64,000 nucleotides of DNA. It comes from Cytobacillus pseudoceanisediminis (GTDB lineage: Bacteria; Bacillota; Bacilli; Bacillales; Cytobacillaceae). Positions 17,380-26,950 of the stretch are shown here, piece by piece. A program made the translations under genes and the position numbers. The DNA lies in NCBI RefSeq assembly GCF_023516215.1, contig NZ_CP097349.1, positions 4,554,001-4,618,000 of the forward strand, in the 5' to 3' direction. How positions within the stretch are numbered: the first letter of the stretch is position 1; the number at the start of each line of letters is the position of its first letter. The notes under the pieces are model-generated. The model saw only the letters and a program-made list of their open reading frames with translations. It ran no database searches and was not told the DNA's origin.

Positions 17380-19391
17380 ATGAAAAGATGGTTGGTTTTA
17401 CTTATTTCTATTCTATTCCTGGCATTGCTGAGCGGCTGCAATAAAGATGTTAAGCCTCAAGACCGTTTTGCCCAGTATGTTGAGCATTGGAATAAGCAAG
17501 AGTTCGATAAAATGTATGAGTTTCTGTCAAAAAGCGCTAAAGAGTCTATCAGCAAGAAGGACTTTGTAAACCGCTATGAGAAGGTATATAAAGATTTAGA
17601 GATTAGCAAGTTGAAAGTTACATATAAACCAGATATGGAAAAAGAATATAAGAAGGAAGAAAAGGCTGCTCTTCCATTTTCAGCTTCCATGGATAGCGCA
17701 GCAGGAAAAATTGAATTCACTCATGACGCCAGCCTGGTGAAGGAAGAAAAAGAGGATGAGAAGAGCTGGTTTGTTGCTTGGGATACAACTTATATTTTCC
17801 CGGAGCTTGGACCTGAGGATAAAATCAGCTACAGCACCGTTCCGGCACAGCGGGGGATATAGTAGACCGCACAGGTGACCCGCTGGCTTTAAACGGAACT
17901 TTATATGAAATTGGTGTTGTTCCTGAGCAGATGGAAGGCCAAAAGGAGCAGACAATTAAAGGTCTCTCATCCGCCTTGGGCATCTCAGAAGAGCAAATCA
18001 ACAAGAGCCTGAATGCAGACTGGGTACAGCCAGGATACTTTGTTCCAATTAAAAAAGTCTCCCCGGATGACAAGGCAACACTAGATAAAGCGTTTGCTCT
18101 GAAAGGTGTTGTGAAACAGGATATAAAAGGAAGAATCTATCCTTTCGGTGAGGCATCAGCTCATTTGGTTGGCTATGTAGGCCCCATTACAGCTGATGAA
18201 CTAAAGAAGAATGAAGGGAAAGGATATTCCTCCACTGATATCATTGGAAAAAGAGGACTGGAACAAGTACTTGAAGAACGGCTGAAGGGAACAAACGGTG
18301 TCAAAATTGGCATCACAAAGAAAGATGGTTCTGAGGTTGTGTTATCAGAAAAACCTGTGGAAAATGGCGAAACAATTGAGCTGACAATCGACATCACTCT
18401 CCAGAAGCATCTATATGAAGAACTGAAGGGAAGTCCGGGAACTTCTGCTGCAATTGATCCGGTTACAGGTGATACGCTTGCTTTAGTCAGCAGTCCAAGT
18501 TTCGACCCGAATGAGGCTTCGCTGGGCTTTACCGCTGAGGAGTGGAAGCAGCTTGAAGAGAACAAGGATATGCCACTCATGAACCGATTCAAGCAAACCT
18601 ATGCTCCAGGTTCTGTGATGAAGCCAATCACAGGAGCTGTTGGACTATCCGAAGGGACACTGACACTTGATGAAACCATTCAAGTGAAAGGACTTAAATG
18701 GCAAAAGAGCAAATCATGGGGCAGCTATCAGGTAACACGTGTTAAGGATCCGAACGGGCCTGTTGATTTTGAAAAAGCCATGATGTACTCAGATAACATC
18801 TATTTCGCTAAAGAGGCACTTGATCTTGGAAAAGAGAAATTCTCTGCGGGCTTAAAGAAGTTTGGCTTTGAAGAAGAGGTTCCTTTCCCATTCCCGATCG
18901 AACAATCCCAGATTGGCGGTCTGGACAGTGAAATCAAACTGGCAGATTCAGGCTATGGACAGGGAGAAGTGGAGATGAGCATCCTTCATCTGGCAGCATC
19001 CTATACGCCTATTGTCAATAAAGGCTCTCTCATAAAGCCGGTATTAATGGGAGAGGAAGAAAAGAATCAGGTGTGGAAAGAAAATATTATCAGTGAGGAA
19101 ACAGCCAATACTGTAGAAACGGCCATCACCAAAGTGGTTCAGGAGCCTTCCGGAACAGCTCACTCTGCGAATATGAAGGATTACCCGCTTGCCGGAAAAA
19201 CAGGCACAGCCGAGCTGAAAAGAAGTGCAGAGGAAAAAGGACAGGAAAACGGCCTGTTTGTTGCCTATAATCCAGGGGCACCTAAACTGCTGATTGCAAT
19301 GATGATAGAAGGCGTTGAAGATAAAGGCGGTTCAAAGGTTGTTGTGGAAAAGGTAAAGAAGGTATTTGAAAAAAATAAAGATCGATTTTAA
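17380..19391 (+). CDS. pbpC: Class B penicillin-binding protein (PBP3/PbpC type), frame break
   Basis: A lipoprotein transpeptidase of about 670 residues, the length of B. subtilis PbpC. The lipobox is LLSGC at about residues 16-20. An NTF2-like MecA_N domain (residues ~25-155) precedes the PBP dimerisation region. The transpeptidase domain has SVMK (SxxK) in YAPGSVMKPIT, SDN (SxN) in YSDNIYFA and KTG in AGKTGTAEL. It crosslinks peptidoglycan at the membrane outer face; this architecture often has low beta-lactam affinity. The break is at the G5 run 17852-17856, where six Gs restore RGDIVDR. AAGGAGGG precedes ATG 17380. Confidence 0.92.
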
Positions 19392-19397
19392 ATAGAA

Positions 19398-19428
19398 AAG
19401 GGAGGCAGATGGCTGCTTCCCTTTTTTG
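19398..19428 (+). terminator. Terminator of pbpC
   Basis: AAGGGAGGCAG (19398-19408) pairs with CTGCTTCCCTT with one bulge, then a T run. Confidence 0.8.
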
Positions 19429-19434
19429 ATTCAG

Positions 19435-19701
19435 TTATCTTTCACAGGCAATTTTGTCCTTGTCCCTGTCTTTTGACTTGTTCGCATCATAGAGTTTAGC
19501 GGATACATATGGTTTATATTTGGTTTTTCCGCCTTTATTCTTAATGCCGGCTGATCGTGCTACTCCTCCTTTATAGTCTTTATTAAGCTCTGTGCAGTTT
19601 TTATATGTTTTGATTTTGGCAGTTTTTGCGGAAGCTGCCGGGCTAAAAGACAATGAGGCTAAAAGGCATAGGGTAATGATGGCTGAAAGCAATTTTCTCA
19701 A
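19435..19701 (-). CDS. Secreted Excalibur-domain protein
   Basis: TTG 19701 is chosen because AGGAGG is at 19708-19713; the longer frame to 19746 has no such site. The 88-residue product has a signal peptide ending SPAASA and one Excalibur calcium-binding domain: YKNCTELNKDYKGGVARS, then the DxDxDGxxCE-like end DANKSKDRDKDKIACER. In this copy the Asp loop is lysine-rich. Such domains are extracellular in Bacilli; the precise role is unknown. It is convergent with pbpC. Confidence 0.82.
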   Translation of the reverse strand: MRKLLSAIITLCLLASLSFSPAASAKTAKIKTYKNCTELNKDYKGGVARSAGIKNKGGKTKYKPYVSAKLYDANKSKDRDKDKIACER

Positions 19702-19845
19702 AATAACTCCTCCTATTTTCCTAAATATGTAATAAATATAATTCATCTTCTATAACAGATCAATGATAATTTAAATCTCTTAAATTGTTTATTGTAAAAA
19801 ATAGGAACAGGAAATATAATATAGAAGTATTGAAAAAATGGTGAA

Positions 19846-20886
19846 ATGAGGAAGATTATGAGGAAATTAGGCGTTGTTCTATCAGTTTTAGTCTTAATTT
19901 TCAGTTTGTTCAGCCCTGCCGCTTCAGCTCAGAGTCCGGAATTTGAGGAAGAATTTAAGCAGTATTTAAGTGACATTAGCGCAATCAGGGGTTTTGAAGT
20001 TACGAAGGAAGACATTGAAATGGTTCTTTCCATGTATGATGAAACTATTGAAGATTATGATTCTGTACAAGAGCTTAGTGAGTCCCTTGGTGAAGTAATT
20101 AAAGCTGATTTAAGCAACATTCAATATATCTATGATGATTATGAGTTGAATGAGGAGTCTTTAAGAAGCTTGCTTGCAGAATTTGGTGAAGAACTGGAGG
20201 ATTACATTTTTGTCGGTGATCTTGAGGAGAGCGTATTTTTTTATACTAAAGATGAGATTGTCGATGAAGATATGATTCTGGAACTATTAGAGGTGTTTAA
20301 AGCTGAATTTGATTTAACAGATGAAGAGATTGAGAGATTGAAGAATCATCTCATTTCGATAGAGGATGACCTTTTGAGCCCTGAAACCATGGCCCGGATG
20401 GAGGAATTATCTTATCGGATGATGGCTATTGGAGAGTTCGATGAGACAGGGGAACTGAGTTCAGAACAAGTAGAGGAATTGCTGTCAATTTTTGATGAAC
20501 TGCTTTCCATTTATCAGGTAAAAGCAGAGTATACTCTTATCACTAAAGGTACTGAAAAGAACCTGACTCTTCTTGAATTAGTAAATATGAAGGAATTGAT
20601 CAATGCCAAGCTGAAAATCAGTATTTATAATCTGGCAGGCGATTTCCTGGCAGATATCATCATCACAGGTGAAATGTTTGATTCAGATTTAATTAAAGAA
20701 ACAGGCAAGGATATTACAAATGCAGCGGAAAAAGTGGAAAAGGTGAAAAAGCCTTCCTCTGAAAATAAAACAGTAAAAGGCGGAAAGCTCCCAAATACAG
20801 CTTCCAACAATCTTATATATGGGGTTCTTGGACTGCTCGGGATTATGGTCGGCATGACATTATTCCGCAGAGTAAGGGAAAGATAA
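19846..20886 (+). CDS. Processed acidic surface protein with LPxTA sorting signal
   Basis: A 346-residue, strongly acidic protein: signal peptide ending PAASA, about 250 residues rich in Glu/Asp (for example DEEIERLKNHLISIEDDLL), a lysine-rich spacer, then LPNTAS, a hydrophobic segment NLIYGVLGLLGIMVGMTLF and RRVRER. This is a class D sortase substrate with LPxTA rather than LPxTG, of the processed acidic surface protein family. The sortase gene follows after one base, which supports a dedicated pair. ATG 19846 and 19858 are both possible starts. It should end up covalently attached to the cell wall. Confidence 0.88.
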   Translation: MRKIMRKLGVVLSVLVLIFSLFSPAASAQSPEFEEEFKQYLSDISAIRGFEVTKEDIEMVLSMYDETIEDYDSVQELSESLGEVIKADLSNIQYIYDDYELNEESLRSLLAEFGEELEDYIFVGDLEESVFFYTKDEIVDEDMILELLEVFKAEFDLTDEEIERLKNHLISIEDDLLSPETMARMEELSYRMMAIGEFDETGELSSEQVEELLSIFDELLSIYQVKAEYTLITKGTEKNLTLLELVNMKELINAKLKISIYNLAGDFLADIIITGEMFDSDLIKETGKDITNAAEKVEKVKKPSSENKTVKGGKLPNTASNNLIYGVLGLLGIMVGMTLFRRVRER

Positions 20887-20887
20887 T

Positions 20888-21541
20888 ATGAGGCAAGAGA
20901 AAAGCCGAAGGAATAGAGAAGTCAGCCACAGAAAGCGGCTGCTTCTTCTTTTCTTTAGTTTAAGCTTAATTGTGCTGGGGCTTTGGTTTACTACGACAAG
21001 CGTCTATAAAGTTGGAAAAGGGTATATCTCTTATAAGATGAATGCGCCTGAAAGAGAAATGGAGCTAAAGAAAGAAGTCTCTGCAGCAGGAAAAGTGGAA
21101 GAGGAAGAAGAAAAGGAAGTTTTATACCCGGATAAGCCGGAAGTAGGCGAGGAAATCGGTGAGCTGTACATCCCGAAAATCAAATCCGTGCTGCCGATTA
21201 TCCATGGAACAGATGAAGATGAGCTTGAAAAAGGCGTAGGGCATTATGCCGGCAGTGTAATGCCGGGGGAAAAAGATAACTCTGTCCTTTCCGGTCATAG
21301 AGATACGGTCTTCAGAAGGCTGGGTGAAGTAGGCGAAGGAGATATTCTGGAAGTAACGACAAAGGCCGGAACCTTTGAGTACCGTGTCAATAAAGTGCGG
21401 ATTGTGGATGCGGACGACAGGACGGTAATTGTCCCTAAACCGCGTGCTATGCTGACGGTTACAACCTGCTACCCATTTGATTTTATTGGTGATGCACCAC
21501 AAAGATACATTCTGGTTGCCCATCTCATATCCAAAAAGTAA
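20888..21541 (+). CDS. Class D sortase
   Basis: A 217-residue membrane-anchored transpeptidase with an N-terminal basic stretch, one membrane segment (about 19-38) and an acidic juxtamembrane helix. The catalytic triad is visible: His in VLSGHRDT, Cys in TVTTCYPFDF, Arg in APQRYILVAHL. The short form and the paired LPxTA substrate fit class D. It should cut the neighbouring protein between Thr and Ala and join it to peptidoglycan. The gene starts one base after the substrate stop, so expression is coupled. Confidence 0.92.
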   Translation: MRQEKSRRNREVSHRKRLLLLFFSLSLIVLGLWFTTTSVYKVGKGYISYKMNAPEREMELKKEVSAAGKVEEEEEKEVLYPDKPEVGEEIGELYIPKIKSVLPIIHGTDEDELEKGVGHYAGSVMPGEKDNSVLSGHRDTVFRRLGEVGEGDILEVTTKAGTFEYRVNKVRIVDADDRTVIVPKPRAMLTVTTCYPFDFIGDAPQRYILVAHLISKK

Positions 21542-21548
21542 AGAGATT

Positions 21549-21583
21549 AACAGAGTCTCCTTAATAAGGGGGACTTTTTTTTA
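21549..21583 (+). terminator. Terminator of the sortase operon
   Basis: AGTCTCCTT (21554-21562) pairs with AAGGGGGACT, followed by eight Ts. Confidence 0.8.
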
Positions 21584-21607
21584 TAGAAAAAAATTTTTGT
21601 ATTCCTA

Positions 21608-21617
21608 TTTTCGACAA
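21608..21617 (-). promoter_or_regulatory. Candidate Spo0A box upstream of the secreted protease
   Basis: The minus strand reads TTGTCGAAAA, 8 of 9 to TTTGTCGAA. It is about 90 bases before ATG 21709, a plausible distance for a promoter-proximal site. Short motif, so chance is possible. Confidence 0.35.
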
Positions 21618-21708
21618 CCATTAGATAAATATCCCTATATAATATACATATTCTACTAATTTCAAAAGTGAGTAGAGTGATAGGAATTTGAATAGCGGAG
21701 GAAAAGAG

Positions 21709-24700
21709 ATGAGTCAGTTCAAAAGGGTAATATGCTTGTTTCTGGTATTGCTTCTTGCAGTCCAGCCCATCACAGTTTTGGGAGTGGAGAAAGAGAATAC
21801 GGCCAAAGCCAGCCGTCTGAAGGAAACCATCCATAAGGAGGGGCTCCCAAAAAGGTTAAAGAGGCCACAAAAGATATTAGGACTGTAACTAAAGATGACT
21901 TTCCTTTAATGGAACCTGGTGATTTTGCTGGTACATTACTGGATAGCTGGAATTCATATCATCATATATGGTTTGAAGATGTTTTGGAATATACCGATTC
22001 CAGAATGATGCTTGAATTCTATTATCAATCATCTGCGTATTATTCAAAAGATTCCATTGTCTCCCTTGAATTTTATGAAGAGGAAAATGACAGCTTTGCG
22101 TTCCTGGGGTCTGTGGACTATGATTTGTACGGTATCCAGAGCGCTTATTTGGAGTCATATATTGATAAATCCTATTTTGCAGAACAGCCATACATTTATA
22201 TGCGTCTGGGTGTTTCAAAAAGTATTTATTCAGAATATTATTCAGATGCCTTCTTGTTAAAAGTGAAAAATCCTTTTTATAAAGGTGAAGAGGAAGGACC
22301 ATCGAACAAATATACCCTCATCAGCAATGAATCCGTTTTAGGGGATTCCTTTCAAACCACTGGGCAGTTCTCAATCAATAATGAGAAATATGCTTCCAAT
22401 AAAAAGCTGAAGCAGGATGCGTACAGACTAGATGTTAAGAAGCCCTTTGATGTAAGGAAGAATAAAGGGAAGCAGCTGGGAAGCTATAAAAGCAAAAGAT
22501 CTGCTTATCAGCTGGGACAATCAAAGTATTTCTGGGTGTACGATTTTTACTCCAATGCGGATTATCAGATAAATGCAACCCTGCTTTATTCCGGGTCAAA
22601 AGCGAATGTGTGGGTAAATAACAGCCAGCTGACACAGAAGCAGGCTGAAGATCTTGGCAAAGAGTTTGATGCAGGCATTCATCCGATTATTACAAACCAT
22701 TTCGCTAATGAATCGGATGTGGATGGTGACGGAAAAGTTAATATTCTTGCTTATGATATCCAGGATGGATTTAATGGGAGCGGAGGTTATATAGCCGGGT
22801 ATTTCTATCCGGGGGACCTGTATAATATTCAGTATTCAAACCAATCAGAGATCTTCTATGTGGATACCTATCCGCTAATGGGGACCGGTGCAGCAAAAGA
22901 TCCTTCAGCATCCTATGAAACGCTGGCTCACGAATTTCAGCATATGGTCAACTTCAACCAGAATGTCTTTATTGAAGGTGATGAAGACGGCATGGATATC
23001 TGGCTTGATGAAGCCTTGGCCATGGCGGCAGAACAAGTGTACACAGGGCAGCCGTTGACTGACAGAATCGATTATTACAATTATTCCAATTCAATTGCCA
23101 GAGGACACTCACTTCTTTATTGGGACAATAATGGAGATACACTTGCCAATTACTCTTTATCCTATTTATTCGGGCAATATGTGAAGCTTCAGGCGAACAA
23201 AGGCAATGCTATTTTTAAAGAAATCCTGAAGGATTCCAATAATGACTATAGGGCAGTAGAAAATGTCATGAAGAAGTATGTGGATCCGTCACTTACATTT
23301 GGGAAGACGATGACAAATTTCCGTGGAGCACTTTTGTTGAAGCAGCACGACGGGCAATATGGATTTAAAGGTGAGCAGGCTTTTAATGCTCTGCAGCCGA
23401 GACTATATACAGGAGCATCCACCAATTTAAGGGGCGGAGGTGCCATTGTTACCCAGGCATCAAATGAGATTCCAGTGGACAAAGGGGCGGATATTACATA
23501 TACCTTTGTTGGTGAGGAAGAGGATGCAACTCCCCTGCTGCTCCAACAGTTAATCCGGTCAGTGACCAGGATAGCACTGTAACAGGAAAAGCAGAAGAAG
23601 GCAGTAAAATAACAGTGAAAGCTGGAAATACTCTGCTGAGTACTGCAACTGCTGACAGCAGCGGGAATTTCAGTGCTGCAATAGCAAAGCAAAAGGCAGG
23701 AACAGTTTTATCGGTGACGGCGGAAGATAGCTCCGGAAATAAAAGTCCTGAGACCGAGGTTACGGTACTAGATAAAACTGCTCCTGCAGCACCTAAAGCA
23801 GATCCTGTAAGAGACTATGATAAAAAGGTAACAGGCCAGGCAGAAGCGGGCTCTACAGTGACAGTGAAAAAAGGCTCGTCTGTTCTTGGCACGGCTGCAG
23901 CAGGAACAGACGGAAAGTTTAGTGTAGCATTAAAGGCTGCTGAAAAAGCAGGAACGGTCTTAACGATTACCGCCACTGATAAGGCTGGGAATGTAAGTAA
24001 AGTAACTAATGTTACGGTAATAGACAAAACTGCTCCTGCATCGCCAAAGGCTGACCCTGTAAAAGATTATGATAAAAAGGTAACGGGGCAGGCAGAAGCG
24101 GGGTCACAAGTGACAGTCAAGAAAGGAAGCAGTACACTCGGTTCGGCTACTGCTGATAAGTATGGGAAGTTCACTATAAGCTTGAAATCTGCACAAAAAG
24201 CCGGCACTGTACTGAGTTTGACAGCGGCAGATAAAGCCGGCAATGTAAGCAAAATGGCTAAAGTAACAGTAATAGATAAAACAGCTCCGGCCGCACCAAA
24301 AGTAAATTCGATGAAAGACACTGATAAAAAAATTACAGGAACAGCAGAAGCCGGGTCCAGAGTTACTGTGAAAAGAGGAAGCACAATACTCGGTACAGCT
24401 ACAGCAGCTAAAGATGGAAAGTTCACTGTCACAATCAAATCAGCTCAAAATGCTGGCACCGTTTTATATGTAACGGCAAAGGATAAGTCAGGCAATACAA
24501 GCAAGGCAGCAAAAATCACGGTGAAGGACAAAACGCCGCCTAAAACGCCTTCCGTTAACAAGGTGACATCCTCATCAACAAAAGTAACCGGAAAAGCTGA
24601 AGCTTATTCCACGGTATATGTAAAAGCTGGCACTAAGGTAATTGGGTCTGCTAAAGCCGCCAAATCAGGCAGTTTTTCAGTAAAGATAGCCAAACAGAAA

Positions 24701-24784
24701 ACAGGAAAAATCCTTTATGTTTATGCCAAAGATAAGGCAGGCAATACCGGGAAGTCGGCAAAAATAACTGTGAAGAAGCGTTAA
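21709..24784 (+). CDS. Secreted HExxH metalloprotease (M30-like) with Ig-like repeats, two frame breaks
   Basis: About 1,026 residues after joining three pieces. Signal peptide FLVLLLAVQPITVLG, then a propeptide-like region. The protease domain has HEFQHM (zinc motif, near residue 408) followed by IWLDEALAMAAEQ, which supplies the downstream Glu, as in hyicolysin-type M30 enzymes. The C-terminal third is five ~84-residue bacterial Ig-like (Big_6-type) units. Breaks are at A5 21849-21853 and C4 23532-23535, each one base short. ATG 21709 is set by CGGAGG at 21696-21701. It probably acts outside the cell, with the Ig-like stalk placing the protease beyond the wall. No LPxTG signal is present. 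Confidence 0.82.
23519..24781 (+). repeat. Five tandem 252-bp units encoding Ig-like domains
   Basis: Unit starts marked by the codons for DKTAPAAPKADPV fall at 23771, 24023, 24275 and 24527, exactly 252 bases apart; a first unit precedes 23771 and contains the frame break. The shared core is KVTGQAEAGSTVTVKKG and KAGNVSK. The last unit has DKTPPKTPSVNKV and is more diverged. Confidence 0.9.
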
Positions 24785-24793
24785 TAAATTGAA

Positions 24794-24826
24794 GGGGAAA
24801 GGCTGCGGCCTTTTCTCTTTTTTTAT
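24794..24826 (+). terminator. Terminator of the protease gene
   Basis: GGAAAGGC pairs with GCCTTTTC, then CTTTTTTT. Confidence 0.75.
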
Positions 24827-25030
24827 GACACATTGATAGGGAAATCCCTGAAAGAGGTTTCCGGTACGACTCTTTGTGAATAATGATAACAGCAATGAAA
24901 CATCCTATTTACAAACATTTGCTATAAATTAACAGAATCTTTACAGCTGTCCATCAGGCACATTGTTAGAATAAAAATATATGCCCCAAAACAGTCTTAT
25001 GGACAATTACTTGTAAAGAAAGGATTTAAT

Positions 25031-26769
25031 ATGATGTCGAAACAAAAGCTAGTACTCTCTGTTGTGACTGCGTTTTTCCTTATCTGCCTATTTGGAATCA
25101 TCATTATAGAGCCTGCTGAAATCTGGAATAGAATTAAACATAACAGTGAAAAAATGAATGTTGTTGGGTATTCTGACAATGTTGTTTATGACGGAAATCA
25201 TTATAAATTACTTCATCCTATTGGTGAAAAGAATGGTTCGCTCTATATATCCCTGCCTGATTTAAAAGCCATCACGTTAGTGGAAACAGAGGAAAATGAA
25301 GATAAGCTAACGATTAGTTATAAAGATAGAAGTGTTACTTATAACAATGGATTAATTCAAAATTGCAATTTGGCTAAGGATGAAATGTGCGGATATGAAA
25401 TAATAGACGGTATTATCTATGTCCCCGATCAGTCTGTTGAAAAATACTTGGGGTTTCAAATGGACTTCTTTTATGATAAGCAAACGAACACTGTCTCTAT
25501 TAAAAGTCCTGAGGAGCAGACCAAAAAGCCTTATGATCAGGAACTAGGCTCTACGATTTTTGTACATAAGGAAAATGTTCCGGGTGAAAAATATGAACCG
25601 AGAAGCGGCATATACCTGGGTGGTTATGTTTTGCAGGATGAATATATAAATACGAGCATGAACACATTCAACAAGCTTACTGGAAAAACACATGCCTCCT
25701 ATTTCAGATACGTCGGGTATGGAAAGCCATTTCCGAAGGAGTGGGCTGAAGAAGTCATCGCGGCAGGCGGCTTCCCGCAGGTAGCATGGGAGCCGAATAA
25801 TGGACTGGATGAAGTGAAGGATGATGAGTATTTGAGGCAATTCGCAAAGGATGCTGGTGAATTAAAGGTCCCGATCCTTTTACGCTACGCAAGTGAAATG
25901 AACGGAACCTGGACCTTTTATTCGGGTCATTCCGAGCAATACATCGAGAAATGGAAATTGGTGCATGAAGTGATGGAGGAAGAAGCCCCTAACGTCATGA
26001 TGCTCTGGAATGTCTTTACGATGCCGGAATCAACGATTGATGAATTCTATCCCGGTGATGAATATGTCGACTATGTTGGCGTCAATATTTATAACGTTTT
26101 CTATCATAATGATAATATCGAAGCAAAATCGGATTTTGAAGATCCGCTGCGTTTATTGGACTATGTATATAACACTTACAGCCATAAAAAACCTATTGTC
26201 ATTGGTGAATTCGGGGCAACCAATTACACCGTGACAGATGGGAAGCATCATGACGACTTCGCTGTTGAAAAGATAACCCGGATGTATAAATACCTTCCTG
26301 AACTATATCCGCGTGTTAAATTTATTTACTACTTTGATGTGAATAATCTTGTTAATGCGCCGGAAGGAAGGAAAATCAATAATTACGCCATTACAGAGAA
26401 AAAAGCATTCTCAATGCATACTCAAACAATATAAAAACAAATCGTTATTTATCAAAAGTAGAGGAGAGTCCAGCTAAGAATGAGACTTATTCGTACAGAG
26501 ATTTCTTCTTTTATTATGGTGGACAATTATACGTTGATTTTCAGTTTGTACGGGATTATCTGGACATGAATGTAAAAGAAAAAAGTAAACAAACATATGA
26601 AGTAGCCAACAAAGGAAAAAGCCTAAAAGTAAAGCAGGAGACTTTGAAGATAGACAAAGCTGCCTTTTTTGAAAAAAGAGAAATAACAGGCCTTCCACTT
26701 ATGGAAATCCTAAAGGGTTTTGATATGAAGTATGAATTTAAAGATGGAAATTTGCATCTTTATTATTGA
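25031..26769 (+). CDS. GH26-like glycosidase with copper-amine-oxidase-like domains, frame break
   Basis: About 579 residues. An N-terminal signal anchor (FFLICLFGIIII) is followed by a stalk-like domain resembling the copper amine oxidase N-terminal fold (YISLPDLKAITLVETEEN ... IYVPDQSVEKYLGF). The central TIM barrel resembles GH26: a catalytic acid Glu in YASEMNGTWTFY and nucleophile Glu in VIGEFGA. The A6 run 26399-26404 is one base short; with seven As the frame continues into a second copper-amine-oxidase-like segment (FFYYGGQLYVDFQFVRDYL). Substrate is probably a beta-linked polysaccharide, possibly the exopolysaccharide, but that is inference. Confidence 0.75.
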
Positions 26770-26808
26770 GTCTTAGTTTATATAACTCGCCTAGCCCATA
26801 ATTGAATA

Positions 26809-26843
26809 AAAAGAGAAGAGGCAAATGCCTTTTCTCTTTTTTT
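26809..26843 (+). terminator. Terminator of the GH26-like gene
   Basis: AAAGAGAAGAGGC pairs with GCCTTTTCTCTTT (one G-T pair) around AAAT, followed by a T run. Confidence 0.8.
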
Positions 26844-26950
26844 GTTTCTCACAATATAGTAAAAAAGTTCTGGTTAAATGGAAATAAAATATATCCAAAA
26901 TAAGTAATTTGGGATAAAATATTCTTAATTTTATTAAAGGAGAGATACAC

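Noticed and set aside
23519..24781. CRISPR-like array
   Set aside because: The regular spacing comes from in-frame protein repeats with diverged sequence, not short identical repeats with unique spacers.
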